The notes under the pieces were generated by a model. The model saw only the letters and a program-made list of their open reading frames with translations, was not told the DNA's origin and ran no database searches. Made by a program: the position numbers and the translations under genes. A stretch of 64,000 nt of DNA from Glycine soja (taxonomy: Eukaryota > Streptophyta > Magnoliopsida > Fabales > Fabaceae), in the NCBI RefSeq assembly GCF_004193775.1, contig NC_041019.1:39122966-39186965 (forward strand). Reading direction: 5' to 3'. Within the stretch, counting starts at the first letter, position 1, and the number at the start of each line of letters is the position of its first letter. Shown one piece after another: positions 35,524-47,876 of this stretch.

Positions 35524-38500
35524 AGAGTCTGGGAAATGAGAGAAATAAAAGGATGTTATGTCCTTATTATTTCTCCATGATAGAGCTCTGTGTTTCTCTC
35601 CTATCAGATGAGCGTGAGTAACATTTTGTGTTGCATCAAAATTAATTCCTAGTCTCTAATGCATAATTTCCACCTACAAAAGTTGTTCAAGCAAGGCATA
35701 ATGTATGAAAAACACAACACCTGATACTAAAGATACTTGATTTGACCATGAACCTTTAAAAACATGAGACTCTCAAAAGTACAAGAAAATATTTGCATTG
35801 GATTGGTCAAGGCTCCAATCACCAGGATTAGATATTAGCAAGCTGGAGAGTTCAGATTATTGTCAGCTCTATGTCATAACATAAATCAGTCATAATCTTT
35901 GTTTCACTTCCTTTCAATATGGCATGAGCAAAATACTTTTTAAAAAAAGTATAAAATGTGTAGTAGTCACTAGTCAGTCAGTAAAGCCTCTTGTTTGGGA
36001 TATAAGAAAAACTGCTCAGGATTTAAAACTAAAACATATAAAATATATAAGAAACTAAGAAAGATAAAAACAAAAAACAAGGAAATATAAACTCAGCTCA
36101 CTTTTTCACTAGAAGGAACAGATTGTACGAAGGCTGAAGGATTCAATCTTACTTCTGACGCTGATAGAGGTTCAGATATTCCAGTGCTTTTAACCTATGA
36201 AGAAAGAACCTATCAGTAAATCTTTACATCATGCAAAAGAGTATGAATAAGACTTGTGAATTGTACAACAAAATACTGCAGTGGCACTAAATTTATGTGT
36301 GACCTTGCTGGCATATGACTTCACATCAACCCCATCAGCAACAGAAGGACTTCCAAACTTTGTTAGCTTCATTGCTTCTCTAGAATGCAATAGCTGTAAA
36401 TAGAACAAGGGAGTATTAGTTGTGCAATTGAGCAATAATTCTTAAATGTGATTTCATACAAATGTGGGATACATAATCCTAATAATACCATACTTTCAAA
36501 ATGTCCGGATCATTCCAAGGTCCCTTATCAGATCTAAGACACCCTCCATCATTTGGGCACGAACAACTGCCGTCGAGGAAATCTGGAAGTTGGCTGTTGA
36601 AAAAAAGACAAAAAAAGGAATGCTCACATGATAGGCATTATAATAGACATAGAAGCCCTTAATTAACTGGGGCAGTACAAACATAAACACAAACCTTGTG
36701 TCTATAATCTGTAACAGTCTGCTCTGAAACTTGTTGCCTAAAACCTGTAGATTCAGCATGAATCATTTATACAATGCTTGTTCCTTTCTAAAGAGAAAAG
36801 ATACAAAGAAAAATAGATAAATTCATGTATTTTGGCTGTGGTCATTGGATCAAGAAAACCTTTTGCAGTATTCCATAGTAGCTTGAACCCACTACCAGTA
36901 TTAACAATGAACATTTGGTTTAATGTTTGAAAAGAAAATGAGCAACTTAAGAAGTGCACAATGACTGTATACCTAAATTACCTATGGCAACCTTGTTTTT
37001 GCAGTAGGGGTTACTGAGCATGCTATGATTTAAGTATTATCATTGTATTATTGTATTTGTAGGAAGTATGTTAGGATGGCATTGTGGGTTCATTGAACAC
37101 AATTGCAATTTGTATCCCTAATTCAGGTTCCAGACCTAAATCCTACATGCAGTTGAGTTCATGTACATGCATGCACCCTGTGAACATATTGCACGATAAT
37201 ATGCATGTTTAAGGAAATAAAAGAAAAAACAAATAAAAACTGAACTTTGGAGGAAAAGAAAAGAATATGCAGAAGCACCCACATACAGAGGCCTACTCAG
37301 TACTAAATTCACCTTCCTCTGTCATGAATAGCTTGCCTCCTTTTTTCTCTCCATTTACAAACAAACATAAACTTGTTTACTTTTCTTTCTTTCTTTTAAG
37401 AATTTTCCTTAAAAGATCTCAGAATCAAATTCTTAAGTTGAGAATGTCACTTTAAAGATCACTAAACCAAAAAAAAAAGAAAAAAAGAAAAAAGGAAGTG
37501 CATGAACTATGATTTGTTCATCAAGATAGATTCAAGTTCTTATAACATTTACTTACCTCAGGGTAGTTATCACCATCAATTTTTTTGCATACGCATAACA
37601 AGATCATGTGCAACTTTGCTAAAGCTGACCCAATTCTGCAAAATATACCAAGTAATAAAACGTTTAGACTTCTTCATGATGCTATTTTAATTATTCAGAT
37701 ATGTTGTTGTAAGCATAGAATTTACCACTCTATGCACATCAAGTATTGTTGTTGTTTTATCTATATGCCTCTTTGCTGCAATAGAACATGCTGGGAATTT
37801 CTCTTTAAACATTTTCTCAAATCCCTGAACATGATATTTTAAAAATCGATCAACTATCGTGACACTCATCAACTTGTTGGGTTCAACTTTGCGAAGTCTT
37901 TCAATATAAACCGGTTGGCCCTCTTTGCCCACACCATGGTAGCCATGAGGATAATAACAGTGTACCTCTTCATACTCCTTATATACAAATTCTTACATAT
38001 TATTTATCACAAAACTCATGATTCAGTAATTGAAAGATTATAGTGATTCATGATCAAACAAATAATGTTGGAAAATCTTCCAAAAGGGATATATGCAGGG
38101 TTTCTCCTCTCTAGAATTACACACTATGGGTGGCTGTTAGTTCAAAACTCTGCTAAGCTCCTTCAATCTTTCTACAACAATTAGTATACAATGGCTTCTT
38201 TAAAAAGTAAAAGGTGTAAACAACCAATTACCAAACTTTACCTGTAAAATAGAATCTACTCCATACTCCTTCCTCCAATGCAACATATCTGCCCACATCT
38301 GGACTTTTTTATCAATGTCGAACTTTCTGGCTTTCAGAAACCTGCAGCATGAAAACATCACCAGCCTTTAATATACTGCAAGTCTAAAAATATTTCTTTT
38401 GTACAACATGTCTAGAAAAATACATATTTTAATTTTTGCCAGAAGTTGTAGGGAAAAAAGGTTTCAAACATCAAAGAATGGCAATTTAGACGAACAATCC

Positions 38501-39177
38501 TTTAATAGCGCATTTACTGAATCTCTGTAATGAACATCAATAATAATCAAATATCGGGATCTCTATTGAAAAGATAAAGAATACTTCAAAGAAAGAAAAA
38601 TCATGTAAATTATTGAGGAAGAAGCTACAAAATGCCACTCCAGACAATGTTTTAGATGCACTTTGCATGATTAATATTCCTCAATTAAGGTAAAATAGAA
38701 ACTGCACTTCTGGCAGATAAATCAACATTTAACAGGATATGAACAACATAGACCATAATATTCCATTTATTTAACACCTCTAAAGCAATAACATTGAGCA
38801 GTTAAAAGAGAAAAAGCACACAAATAGAAAAGAAACTTCTATGACAAATTCATTTACCTCAGCATTTCATGATAATCATCATGGGAATTTGGAAGCAGAT
38901 CTCTTGTAAGTAGCACCTGACGAAATGAATTCACAGATTTTTCCTCGTTAGCATCGCGGACATCTTCTATGAAAATTGAAGCAAAGTCACTATTTGCTAC
39001 ACGTGTATTACGCTTCCTGAGACTATAAGCGAGTCTGGTTGAAGCAGTCATTGCTTTTCTCCTAAGAGATCTAGTTCGAGACTTTCGCCACTCATCCTCA
39101 GAGGTTTCAGGCTCAAAACATCTACCCCTCTCATCTTCTTGAGCTAATACTTCTTCTCCTAAACCCATAGAAATCAA

Positions 39178-40400
39178 TAGTCAATACCTAAACCACAGTC
39201 CTAAAAACACAACCAAAATAACAAAAATATGTTCCCAAAATCAACATCTCAACGCCACACAGGACTACAACTTTGTACCTGGCATTCTATTCAAGACAAG
39301 CAATTTGCACCTAGATTGCCTCTGCACCAAGGGAAAAACAAGAACCACCTTTAATAACAACAAATCCAACCCAGGATCAAGAATACTCACTAGCTAAGCC
39401 ATTACAACCTTTATCAAGCATTCATGTATAACACAATTAATCTAATTATTCAAATGGATTAAATTAGGGAACAAAATCCAAAAAAAAAAATCCAAAATAA
39501 AAAACTAACCCAAGTTTACAGGTCAATCAACAAACTAAACCCTTTACCCTCCAAACAACAAGACTAATATTGGATTACAACATCACTCAGATTACCCCTG
39601 CATCAAGGAAAAACAAAGAACAACAATCCCAAACTTTAGGGAATCTAGAACTTTCCACATATGAGACTTATACTAGAAGAAATCCATAAAAAACACGATT
39701 GTGCAGCTGAATCCGTTCCCCAAATGATCAAAACCCAAAACCATAGATCAATCAATAAAGAAGAGGAAAGAAAACATTAACACCAAGAAAGAAAAGGACC
39801 TACATTTGACAACAACAAAAGCAATTTCGAGAGAATCCAATAAAACAACATCAGAACCAAACAAAACAAAAAAAAAATCTTAATTTTAAATCGAAACACC
39901 ACAACCAAGCTGGATCAATGGAATCCCGAAAAGGAAAAAGTCAGAACCGAAGAATCATAGATCAATCAACAAACGAATCAATCGAGGCGGATTTCCGATC
40001 GTAAGAGAGACAAGGAACGACATTGCATTCATTCACATACCCGAATCTAAACGACGTCGGTTAAACGATAAATAACAACGATACAGATGAGGAGAGTGAG
40101 AGAGGAAAAAGGCAAAGTGGGTATCGCTTTCTGTGTGAGATCGAAAAAATGGAACGTACCGAAACCCGTACGGAGTCGTAGACAGAGACAGAGACACGCA
40201 AAGAGAGAAGGGAATGTAGGAAGTAGGAACAAACATCGTTATCAAAAGCGTTAGGAGTGGCGTGCAAGATTTAAAGGCTAAATTCACTAGAAATTACCCT
40301 TACCTTTCGTTAAGTTATCATGTATTAGTCATGAGAGTGAACACTAAATAAAAACGATTGCAATATAAATATATACATGAAGAGCTGGGTTATTAAAAAA
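39178..40400 (-). promoter_or_regulatory. 5' region of the SEC14-like gene
   Basis: Between the first coding exon and the carboxypeptidase fragment. The minus strand at 40030-40290 is CT-rich (stretches of TCTCTGTCTC and CTTTCTCTC), as in plant 5' UTRs. The remaining 39180-40020 reads as a 5' UTR intron. No TATA box could be assigned with confidence. Confidence 0.35.
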
Positions 40401-40407
40401 AAAGTAC

Positions 40408-40698
40408 CTCCATTGAACCATAAGAGAATGGGTTTTTGTTCTGGTTTGTGAGTGGCCTCGAAAAACAAATAGAACAGTGCTCTTCCTTGAGTTTCATTGA
40501 TAGTGATATAACCACCATATTGTTGAACTTCACCGGAGGCAGCGCAGGTAATCCATGCACTCTATCAGCTTCTTGCTCTGCCAGTATCTCCTGGCTAAGG
40601 TAACTAGCTACTGAAGGCTTTGCCACACCTAACGCTTCTATCGTCAAACAAACAAAAAGCAGAAGATGAAGATTGAGAAAAACTGAACACAAAGCCAT
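40408..40698 (-). pseudogene. Serine carboxypeptidase-like exon 1 fragment
   Basis: Starts MALCSVFLNLHLLLFVCL, a signal-peptide-like hydrophobic stretch. It continues with [20 protein letters not shown], the hallmark start of plant serine carboxypeptidase-like (SCPL) secreted hydrolases or acyltransferases. After a one-base deletion it goes on in another frame with [20 protein letters not shown] and PILLWFNGG, ending at a GTACTT donor. The catalytic Ser, Asp and His exons are absent. It is therefore a one-exon fragment, with a frameshift. Downstream is directly the 5' flank of the SEC14-like gene. Confidence 0.85.
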
Positions 40699-41049
40699 AA
40701 CTGATATATATCTCCGGTGTAGGTGTGCGATATATATCCATGCATTGAATTGGCTAACGGCCAAACCAAATACGCCAAATACAGTGATTCAAAAAGCATT
40801 CAAATGCCTAAGCTGCGTCACATTTTAGTAAGTTGCAGATGTGATCATTACAATGCAGCAACATTAATATAGAGTTGCATGCTAAAGTAATCAAAATCAA
40901 AATCTGGTATATTTGCTCAGAAATATTTCTAGCCTTGTAGGAGAATTTGTAGAAGATAGGAATGAGAAAACCCTAAGGTTTATACAGTAAATAATAACAC
41001 AAGAGTCTCAAGATAGAGAATGAAGCTTCATTGTAAGAACTGTGGATAG

Positions 41050-41285
41050 CACCTGTAGCAGATGACGAGAGTGATGAGCAAAATGACGGCGACAACGATG
41101 AAGTCTATTTCGTTGAAGCCTTTGGGAAGAGACGGCACTGTGAGGCGCCATTTGGTGGAGGAGATTCCGATTGTGGTGCCAAGGTACGCCGTCAAGCCTC
41201 TGGCGACGGTGACATTGGAAAGCACGGACCAAAGGTGACACGGAGGTAGGTGAAGGCGCCGCCGGTGGGGCAATTTTGATTGATG
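41050..41285 (-). pseudogene. Cationic amino-acid transporter fragment
   Basis: Minus-strand frames give PTGGAFTYLRVTFG, then in another frame LSNVTVARGLTAYLGTTIG, STKWRLTVPSLPKGFNEIDF and VAVILLITLVICY. These are consecutive segments of plant CAT-family (APC superfamily) cationic amino-acid transporters. A stretch is missing between the first two, with a frame change. It ends at a possible donor after TGCTACAG. About 80 of the 580 or so residues of such a protein are present. A captured or broken exon. Confidence 0.8.
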
Positions 41286-41452
41286 GGACATGGAGAAACC
41301 TAACATTTTCTTTTTTTTTTCTTATTTTGTATATTTTCATAATATGATTCTAGTTGAAAAATACAAAATTAATATGTTGCTTGACTGTTAGGGTGCTAAG
41401 GCTGGATAAAATATTTTAGTGTGGAGTGGACTTTGATGAGGTGCTTTCAATC

Positions 41453-41490
41453 AACACACACACACCAACCAATTGTGTGTGTGTGTGTTG
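41453..41490. repeat. (CA)n/(TG)n inverted microsatellite
   Basis: A CA tract and a TG tract face each other around CCAACCAATT, giving a small perfect hairpin. Confidence 0.85.
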
Positions 41491-41765
41491 TTGTACTCTT
41501 TGTCTTTGAACATGCCCTAGTTCTTATGCTTTTGAAATATGCAAGCAAGGCCTGATTCTTAATGATTTTTTTATTCTTTTTGAACCTATCCATTACCTAT
41601 TTGGAATAGTATAATTTACAGCAGTTATAAAATGTATTTGTTTCAGAGTATCTGGTGTTACTTTTAAGTCATTAAATATGTATATTCATATTAATATTTT
41701 CATTCTCAATATGCATATTGTTATTGCCATTCAGGAACAAAAAATATTTAAAAAATAATAATAAT

Positions 41766-42175
41766 TCTACATCGGTTACTAGACCAACCGATGTAGGATT
41801 ACTTTATATTCGACATCGGTTATACGTAAAACTGATGTAGAATGGTTATAAATGGGGTGACATTCTACATCGGTTGTGGCCACAAATGATGTAGAATTTT
41901 GGCCATTCTACATCGGTTATTAGAACAACCAATGTAGAATGCTTGTAGAAATATGGCATTCTACAATGGGTTTAGAAACATACCCGTCTTAGAATGAGCA
42001 TAATTCTACATCGGTTCGGGGGCACAACCGATGTAGAATGACCAGCATTCTAAGACGGTTCTTCAACCGATGTAGAAAGACAACGCAGTTTCAACATCGC
42101 CGGCTACATTGACGCGAGACAACCGATGTAGAAGGGTGCTTTTAACCGATGTAGAAAGCTAATTTTGTAGTAGTG
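41766..42175. mobile_element. CACTA right terminus with subterminal repeats
   Basis: A row of short palindromes built from CTACATCGGTT / AACCGATGTAG. It ends at 42175 in GTAGTAGTG, that is CACTACTACAAAATTAGC read inward. Sequence left of the repeats (41700-41765) resembles that left of the repeats at 54276-54335. No left terminus was found, so this is the right end of an element truncated or rearranged on its left, perhaps including the gene fragments at 40.4-41.3 kb. Confidence 0.8.
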
Positions 42176-45100
42176 TAGCTTCAAGGTGATTTTTCATAAT
42201 TTGTATTTTGTCCTTATTCAAAACTTCAGTTTTAAAAAGTTTAAAACAAATTTAGATGTTCAGAACCAATTCACTTAATCAAAATCAACTTGTTTGTGAC
42301 CAAGTTGTTTAGGGTTGGGTTTCATAAAAAAGTAACATGAATCCAACCTACCTTCTCAAGGAGGAAGCTACAGGATTAAGCCAGATATATAGATACAAAT
42401 TCAATAAAAGGGACAACATTTTTTTTTGTGTGTGTGCGTATGTGAAGGGTAAAAAAGTTGGCCAAATCTATGTTATCATTTTTAGTTTTAAGTAATGGTT
42501 TCATAGATAAAAAATTGAAGGTAAAGAAATTTTGAATTCCATCAGAAATAATTTTTTATTTGGTATAGATAAAAGATCTTCCTATACTACGTACTATTTA
42601 ATTTTGGATGATGAGTCGATTTGGTAGTAGGTTTCATAAATTAGAAATTGAAGTAAAGGTTTTAAAAGTGATTAGATTTAGGCTTAGCCCACCAAATGTC
42701 AAAAACAATCAACCAAAGTCAAAGTAAGGAGTTGTAAGTCGACCAATTTATGACAATTTTGTAAAAAGAAACAAGTTTAGTGAAAACCTTAGAAATTAGA
42801 GTTTTGAACACCAAATTAACTAATTAATTAGTGTAGGCCTAATATAAATAATTTAAATAGACAAAGAGCTAATATAATTAATGTTTCTAATTATTAATTA
42901 GTTAACCAGTATTTAATTAACCTTAATTGTCTTAATTAAAGCTAACTAATAATAGATTACTCCCTCCGTCTCAAAACAAGCTAAACATGTATTTTATTTT
43001 CAAGATCCTTGTGATGAAAGATGGTTAGTGGTTCTACATGGAAAAACAATTAATGTTAATTTAGCCTAAAAAGATTAAATTTGTACTTGTGATTTTGAGG
43101 ATAGTGGGAAGCATTTTGAAACATTGAGAAAGGGGAACGAGAGGTCAACATTGAGTTAAGCATAGAGGTGGGTCTATGCCTTCGGTGGTGCATACAGGAT
43201 ATTAGGAAGGGAGGGAGATTCATGAAGGTGTACCATGGGTGAGTAACTTTGTGGATTTATTTTACTTTTGCATTTGTTTGAACTCACTAAGGCTTGGTGC
43301 TATGGCACTTCTTCTGTCTATTGCCCATCCAATTATTAATATATTTGATCTTTTTTCTAAAAGCATTGAGGTGAGACACGGCAAGGTTCTAGGATTCAAA
43401 AAACTCATCTTTAATTGATTTAGGTGAGTTTTAACTATTAGAAATTGTAATTTAGTTTTTAAATAAAGATTGGTGATTTCACAAATCCCATGAAATTATA
43501 TTTTAAATTTCTAATAGACACGCTATCACTTAACTAACGATAGGAATCTAGAATAATTTTTTAATATATCAAGAAACTAGAGGTCATCATTAATTCATTT
43601 ATTGATTTTTTTGTCTACCATTAATATTTTAAGAATATAAGTAAAAAAAGTTGATTAATGTTACATTAAAAAGCTAAAATGACAATTATTATGAATTTTT
43701 TTCTCTTACATGACAATTATAATGGAATGGGGAGGAGTAGAATATAATGAAAGATAGAAGATTAAAGTCTCTTGCAAGATGAATAATGAAACTTTAATTA
43801 ATCCTAATGAAACAAATTTGGACCCAAAAACCTAATGGGCCAATGGGGTATGACCCAAAACTCTAAGATGTAGGGTTACAATACAAGAAATGTAAACACT
43901 CTCGCTTGGTCCTCATTCATGCGCATCCACTTCTAGAGTTTTAGGAGAGATAAGAGAGCTTTTATCTCTTGCCTTGTGTTCTCTATCTAACTTCATGGTC
44001 ATCCTACGTCAAGTTCTCACCTTTACAACTCAAATCTTGTCCCTTGGACATCAAATTCAAGGAGGGAGCTCTAGCAGACAAGGGTTTTTCATCAATCCAT
44101 TTTGTTTTGCATTTTCTTGAACTCTAGAAGACTTCAAATCTCTCAAGGTATTGAGAGTTTCTATTTTCTTTAATGTCAATTTTGGTTTGGGAGGTTATCC
44201 TCCATGAGTATGGGCTCTTAGAGTCATTTCTAAATTATTTGGTGTTGAAAGTTTGTGCACACATGCTGTTTTACAAATTTCAACTTTGACATACTTCACA
44301 CAATTTTTTACTTTGTTTGATTCACATAACGTTTGATGAAAATAAAATTATATTTGAAAAGTAGACTCTTGGGGAATATGAATATATATAAAATATGTTA
44401 TATATGGATTAGAATTGAATTGCTATATGAACTTTACAAATTGACCCTTCTGCTAAGTGTTGCATTTTAGAATTCGTGCATTGTTTTCATAACTGGTATC
44501 GTAGTAGAGATGCTACTCAAATTTGGGAGATAACATTGCAAAATAGGCTTCATAAGCTTTAAAAGTTGGGGTCACTTATAATTTAACTCATTGATTTGCC
44601 GAGAAAACTAATGGAAAAACGAGAGTGTGTAATATTTTTGTTTTTCGTCTTGTATGAACATCCTTCAGTAAAATGAACATTTCTCTCTATATGATTAACT
44701 TTGGATTTTGAGTCATACCTCATCCAAATCTAGACATACATGACTTTTTATACTGGTAAAGTTTATAAATTTTTTTTATATGATAAGTATAAGTTATGCA
44801 ATAGTTTTATAAATTCTCTATAGAAGAAAAAAATGTAAACTTGAGTTTTAATATAAATTTTTAATCAGATAAATATATTTATGTATAAATTTGGTTTGAG
44901 TTGGATTAGATTGAATTTCAAAATGAAATCCAAAATCTGATTTTATCCAAAAAAAAATGGGTTTATTATATTTTAATTTGTTCAACTTTTGGTTTATTTG
45001 ATTTTTAGTTTTTTGCTTGATTTATTCATAAAGTTATTTGATAAAATCAGTTTATGAACATTCCTAAGAAAACCGATAAAGTAAAGATATCAAATGTACA

Positions 45101-45563
45101 ATTAAGTCTATTAACTAGTAAAGTACGCCTTTGTTGACAAATCTACAGTGTTAAAAATTCATAGATTAATATGTATAGTACATTCTTTTGCCTATGATTC
45201 TTTATTGGACATTCTCTCCTACTTAATTTTTTGAGTTTAAGGTAAAAGTTTATTTAGAAGGAAAATTAATTTTGAGTTGCAGAAAAAATTCCTTGTTGCT
45301 TTTGGTAGGGATAAAAGATCTTCATATATTGTGCTATTTACTTTTGAATGAAGAGTAGATATTGTTGCACATTATACATAAATTAAGTTAGTCTTTTTTA
45401 ATGAATTTAAGTACTTATATCGATACCTATATTATATTTATTAAGTTAGAAATATGTAGACACAAAATAACATAACACCATGACATAAACTTTTGCAGTT
45501 TCCAATTGAAATTCACAGAATTGAAAGGAATTATAGTATATATATACACGACAAAGATTAATA
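42176..45563. other. Intergenic DNA with a Stowaway-like end
   Basis: AT-rich, no gene seen. At 42958-42976 CTCCCTCCGTCTCAAAAC is the typical start of a Stowaway-type MITE, but I could not find the matching right end. The 43800-44300 stretch, with long CT-rich runs, resembles an LTR or UTR but is not assignable. Confidence 0.4.
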
Positions 45564-45855
45564 CTCTCTCTGGTCTCATATATAAGTAAAAATAATTACT
45601 TCCCATAGATTAAGAAAGTTAGTGGAAATCATTTAATTTTACTAATCTCAAGTAGAAAGTAAGGTTATTCTTAAAATGTCCTCCATTCAAACCTGATACC
45701 TTGAATAAAAATGACTCCATAAAAATTGAATTACAATTAAATGAAGATTGTTTTAGGAAAGACATCAATAAATAGGGGTGAAATTAGTTAGATTTTCTTA
45801 AATTGAGTCCAAGAAACAAGAGGACTTTTTTGCTTATATATGAGTATAGAGGGAG
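45564..45855. mobile_element. Stowaway-like MITE
   Basis: The ends are inverted: CTCTCTCTGGTCTCATATAT at the left, and at the right CTTATATATGAGTATAGAGG then GAG. TA dinucleotides flank both sides (45562-45563 and 45856-45857). At 292 bp with no coding capacity it fits Tc1/mariner-derived MITEs. Confidence 0.8.
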
Positions 45856-45879
45856 TATAATCTATGAAAGATGTCCAAA

Positions 45880-47500
45880 ATTAATGAAAGATTGTATCCT
45901 TTCATGAAAATATGTGTCTATTCATATAAAGTGTATGTATGAATAGATGCAACTCATAATAAAGAGACATGGGAAGTGACTTTTCATCGAAAGTCATGAG
46001 AAGTGACTCTTGACTAAGGGTCATGAGATGTGAGTCTTCACCAAGGTTTAAGGGATGTATATCATTAAAAGGTTAAATATCTTCACTAAAAGGGATGAGA
46101 TGATCTATTAATAAAACCAATCTAAATGAAGAAAAACACTACAAAACAAAAAAAAAATAAAGGAGTCACCAGATTCTTTGTACACTATATTCCATCCAAT
46201 ATCTACATATATTGTTAGGGATGAGTCGAGCCTAATGTTTAGTGTTTTATATGCATACCTTGGAAAATTGCACTTTTCTTAATTTTGTTTTTGTTCTTTC
46301 TTGCAATATCATCACACTCAATTTATCAGGTATTTCTTTATTTTTGCAGTGGCGTCTCCAATCATCACACCTTGAAAAAGGTATGTATGTCTTCAACACC
46401 CCAATCCCAACCAATAGGGAAGATGAGATCATTGCTAAAGCCCGTTAGAAAACAAGTATGATGGTTATATTTGAATGGGACACATCTTAAAAGGTACGTG
46501 TGTGACACTTTTTTTAATCTACATGATGGGATAAAATAAGAAATTTGTTGTCAATTATTTTTATAATTATCAGATGATTGACAGTAGGCCTTTTATGAAA
46601 CAAGTGCATAAATTGAATGTATGCTTAATATCTATGAACAAACACAATATGGATGTAGATGAAAGTTAATGATTCTATCTTGAATCATTGACAAAGTTCC
46701 TTCCTTATGGAATGACTTTAAAAAGTTTGAAACATCTAAAAGATCAATTAGATTTCTCTTGAACAACTGAGGTAATAAAATGATACCAAAGGTACATATG
46801 TTCAACAAATGGTGTGAGTAATGGAGGAAGGTACATTGAACAAGTTCTCTAAGAGTAGGAAGTGGGATTTTGTTATTCCTCTAATTTCACGTGCAGCCAT
46901 AATAAAATTGCATTTACGACTTCATTAAATGTTGGATTGAGTTGGAATTTTGTGAGCCAATTCAAGATACATAATTCTTAAATCTAAATCTTTGGTTTGT
47001 TTATTGGTTGCTTGTGGTGAGAGATATTTAGTTTGTACTATCTACAATTTTTTTATACTTTCATCTTCTTGATTCTCTATTTGTATGTTTGTTGTTGTTT
47101 AAGTTGTTTAACCAATACTCACGTTTATCTAAAACCATGTGATTTTCAGAATCATGGGATTTGGTTGTTTTGTTAAAACAGGTGAGACATATTTGTTCAT
47201 TAAGTTGTATGATTAATTGATGAACGTGATTTGTGCACTAACTTGAGTATGTTTAATCTTAAACCATTTGGTTCAGATATATTTTAAAAATGGTCGGTGA
47301 TTATGTGAAATTTTCAAAATTATTTAAAGATTGTATCCTTTCTTGAGATTTGGTGTCCACTTATATGAAGTGAAAGTATGAATAGATGCGCAACAAACAT
47401 GAGATGTGACTCTTCACCAAGAGTCATGACATATGACTCTTCACCAAGGGCCTTGAATGCAGAAAATCACCAGATTCTTTGTAACCGTGCTCTTTCCTTT
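45880..47500 (+). mobile_element. Decayed Ty1/copia fragment with LTR-like repeats
   Basis: 46560-46860 encodes, across frames, a copia gag-like (UBN2) stretch: MIDSRPFMKQVHKLN, NKHNMDVDES, then IDKVPSLWNDFKKF. The flanks 45880-46190 and 47320-47500 resemble each other: AAAGATTGTATCCTTTC, GTATGAATAGATGC, tandem GTGACTCTTCACCAAG units, CACCAGATTCTTTGTA. They could be the two LTRs. Pol is absent. A short unsupported ORF at 46242-46448 lies between. Confidence 0.5.
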
Positions 47501-47876
47501 CTTCCCTTATGCACATAGAGAAATAAGGAAACTATCATCGCTAGTTGTTTTCTTTGCTATTCCTTAACTTTTGTGGAGTCATCACCTCCAATTTCAACTA
47601 ACATAATGGATAAATTTTGCTCGTGCATGTGTGCACGCATACCATGTCGAAGCATAGGTTGATGTCGAAAGATATTATAAAAATACATACCTTTCATACA
47701 CAAACAAACATATTGCTAAATCCTACAAGATCATGTTGTAGTTTGATTTTTTGAACATTCATGTCATTTTATTATGCTCGTATCAGAAATAAGTAAAACA
47801 TATTAACAAATGGTAAAGATTTGGTTTATAAGCTAATAATTTGTTCAACAATGACAAAATTTGTTATATTTAATTT

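Larger units (their letters stand above)
29781..35649 (-). mobile_element. Near full-length LINE (L1-type) in SEC14-like gene intron
   Basis: Minus-strand element with poly(A) at 29791-29781 (T-run on plus), ORF2 (33607-29932) and ORF1 (35649-33604). The reading frame of ORF1 is open up to an in-frame stop just past 35649, but there is no ATG before 35523, so a little of the 5' end may be missing. A 12-mer TAGTCTCTAATG occurs at 35650-35661 and at 29736-29747. It could be the target duplication, although 33 bp separate the second copy from the poly(A). All coding lesions are single stops or one-base indels, so the insertion is fairly young but dead. Confidence 0.85.
25964..39168 (-). pseudogene. 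SFH: SEC14-like lipid-transfer gene (SFH family), damaged
   Basis: Thirteen minus-strand coding exons: 39168-38858, 38341-38242, 37977-37726, 37635-37557, 36926-36825, 36744-36695, 36593-36494, 36393-36304, 36194-36102, 27906-27819, 26511-26129, 26038-25964 and possibly a last one near 25650. They encode a CRAL-TRIO/SEC14 domain ([75 protein letters not shown]) and a nodulin-like C-terminal helical region (PLWQRIQNLEAVVTEMANKP). Such proteins transfer phosphatidylinositol and phosphatidylcholine at membranes. Start: MGLGEEVLAQEDERG. Damage: one extra A in the exon at 37635-37557 makes an early stop; the exon at 36926-36825 is flanked by AA and GA instead of AG and GT; the acceptor of 37977 is doubtful. 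A 5.9-kb LINE fills the intron 36101-27907. CT-rich 5' UTR and promoter lie near 40030-40290. Confidence 0.85.

Noticed and set aside
40033..40287. Three overlapping minus-strand ORFs rich in Leu, Ser and Phe
   Set aside because: They fall in the CT-rich 5' UTR of the SEC14-like gene; composition explains them.
40286..40300. CACTAGAAATTACC as left end of a CACTA element
   Set aside because: It matches the 42175 terminus poorly and the flanking triplets differ (ATT against TAG), so it was kept only as a weak candidate.
41028..41306. 92-codon ORF as a small intact membrane protein
   Set aside because: It joins two frames of a cationic amino-acid transporter with part missing, so it is a fragment and not a short gene.
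46242..46448. 68-codon ORF with signal-like start
   Set aside because: It lies between LTR-like repeats of a decayed copia element and shows no family similarity.
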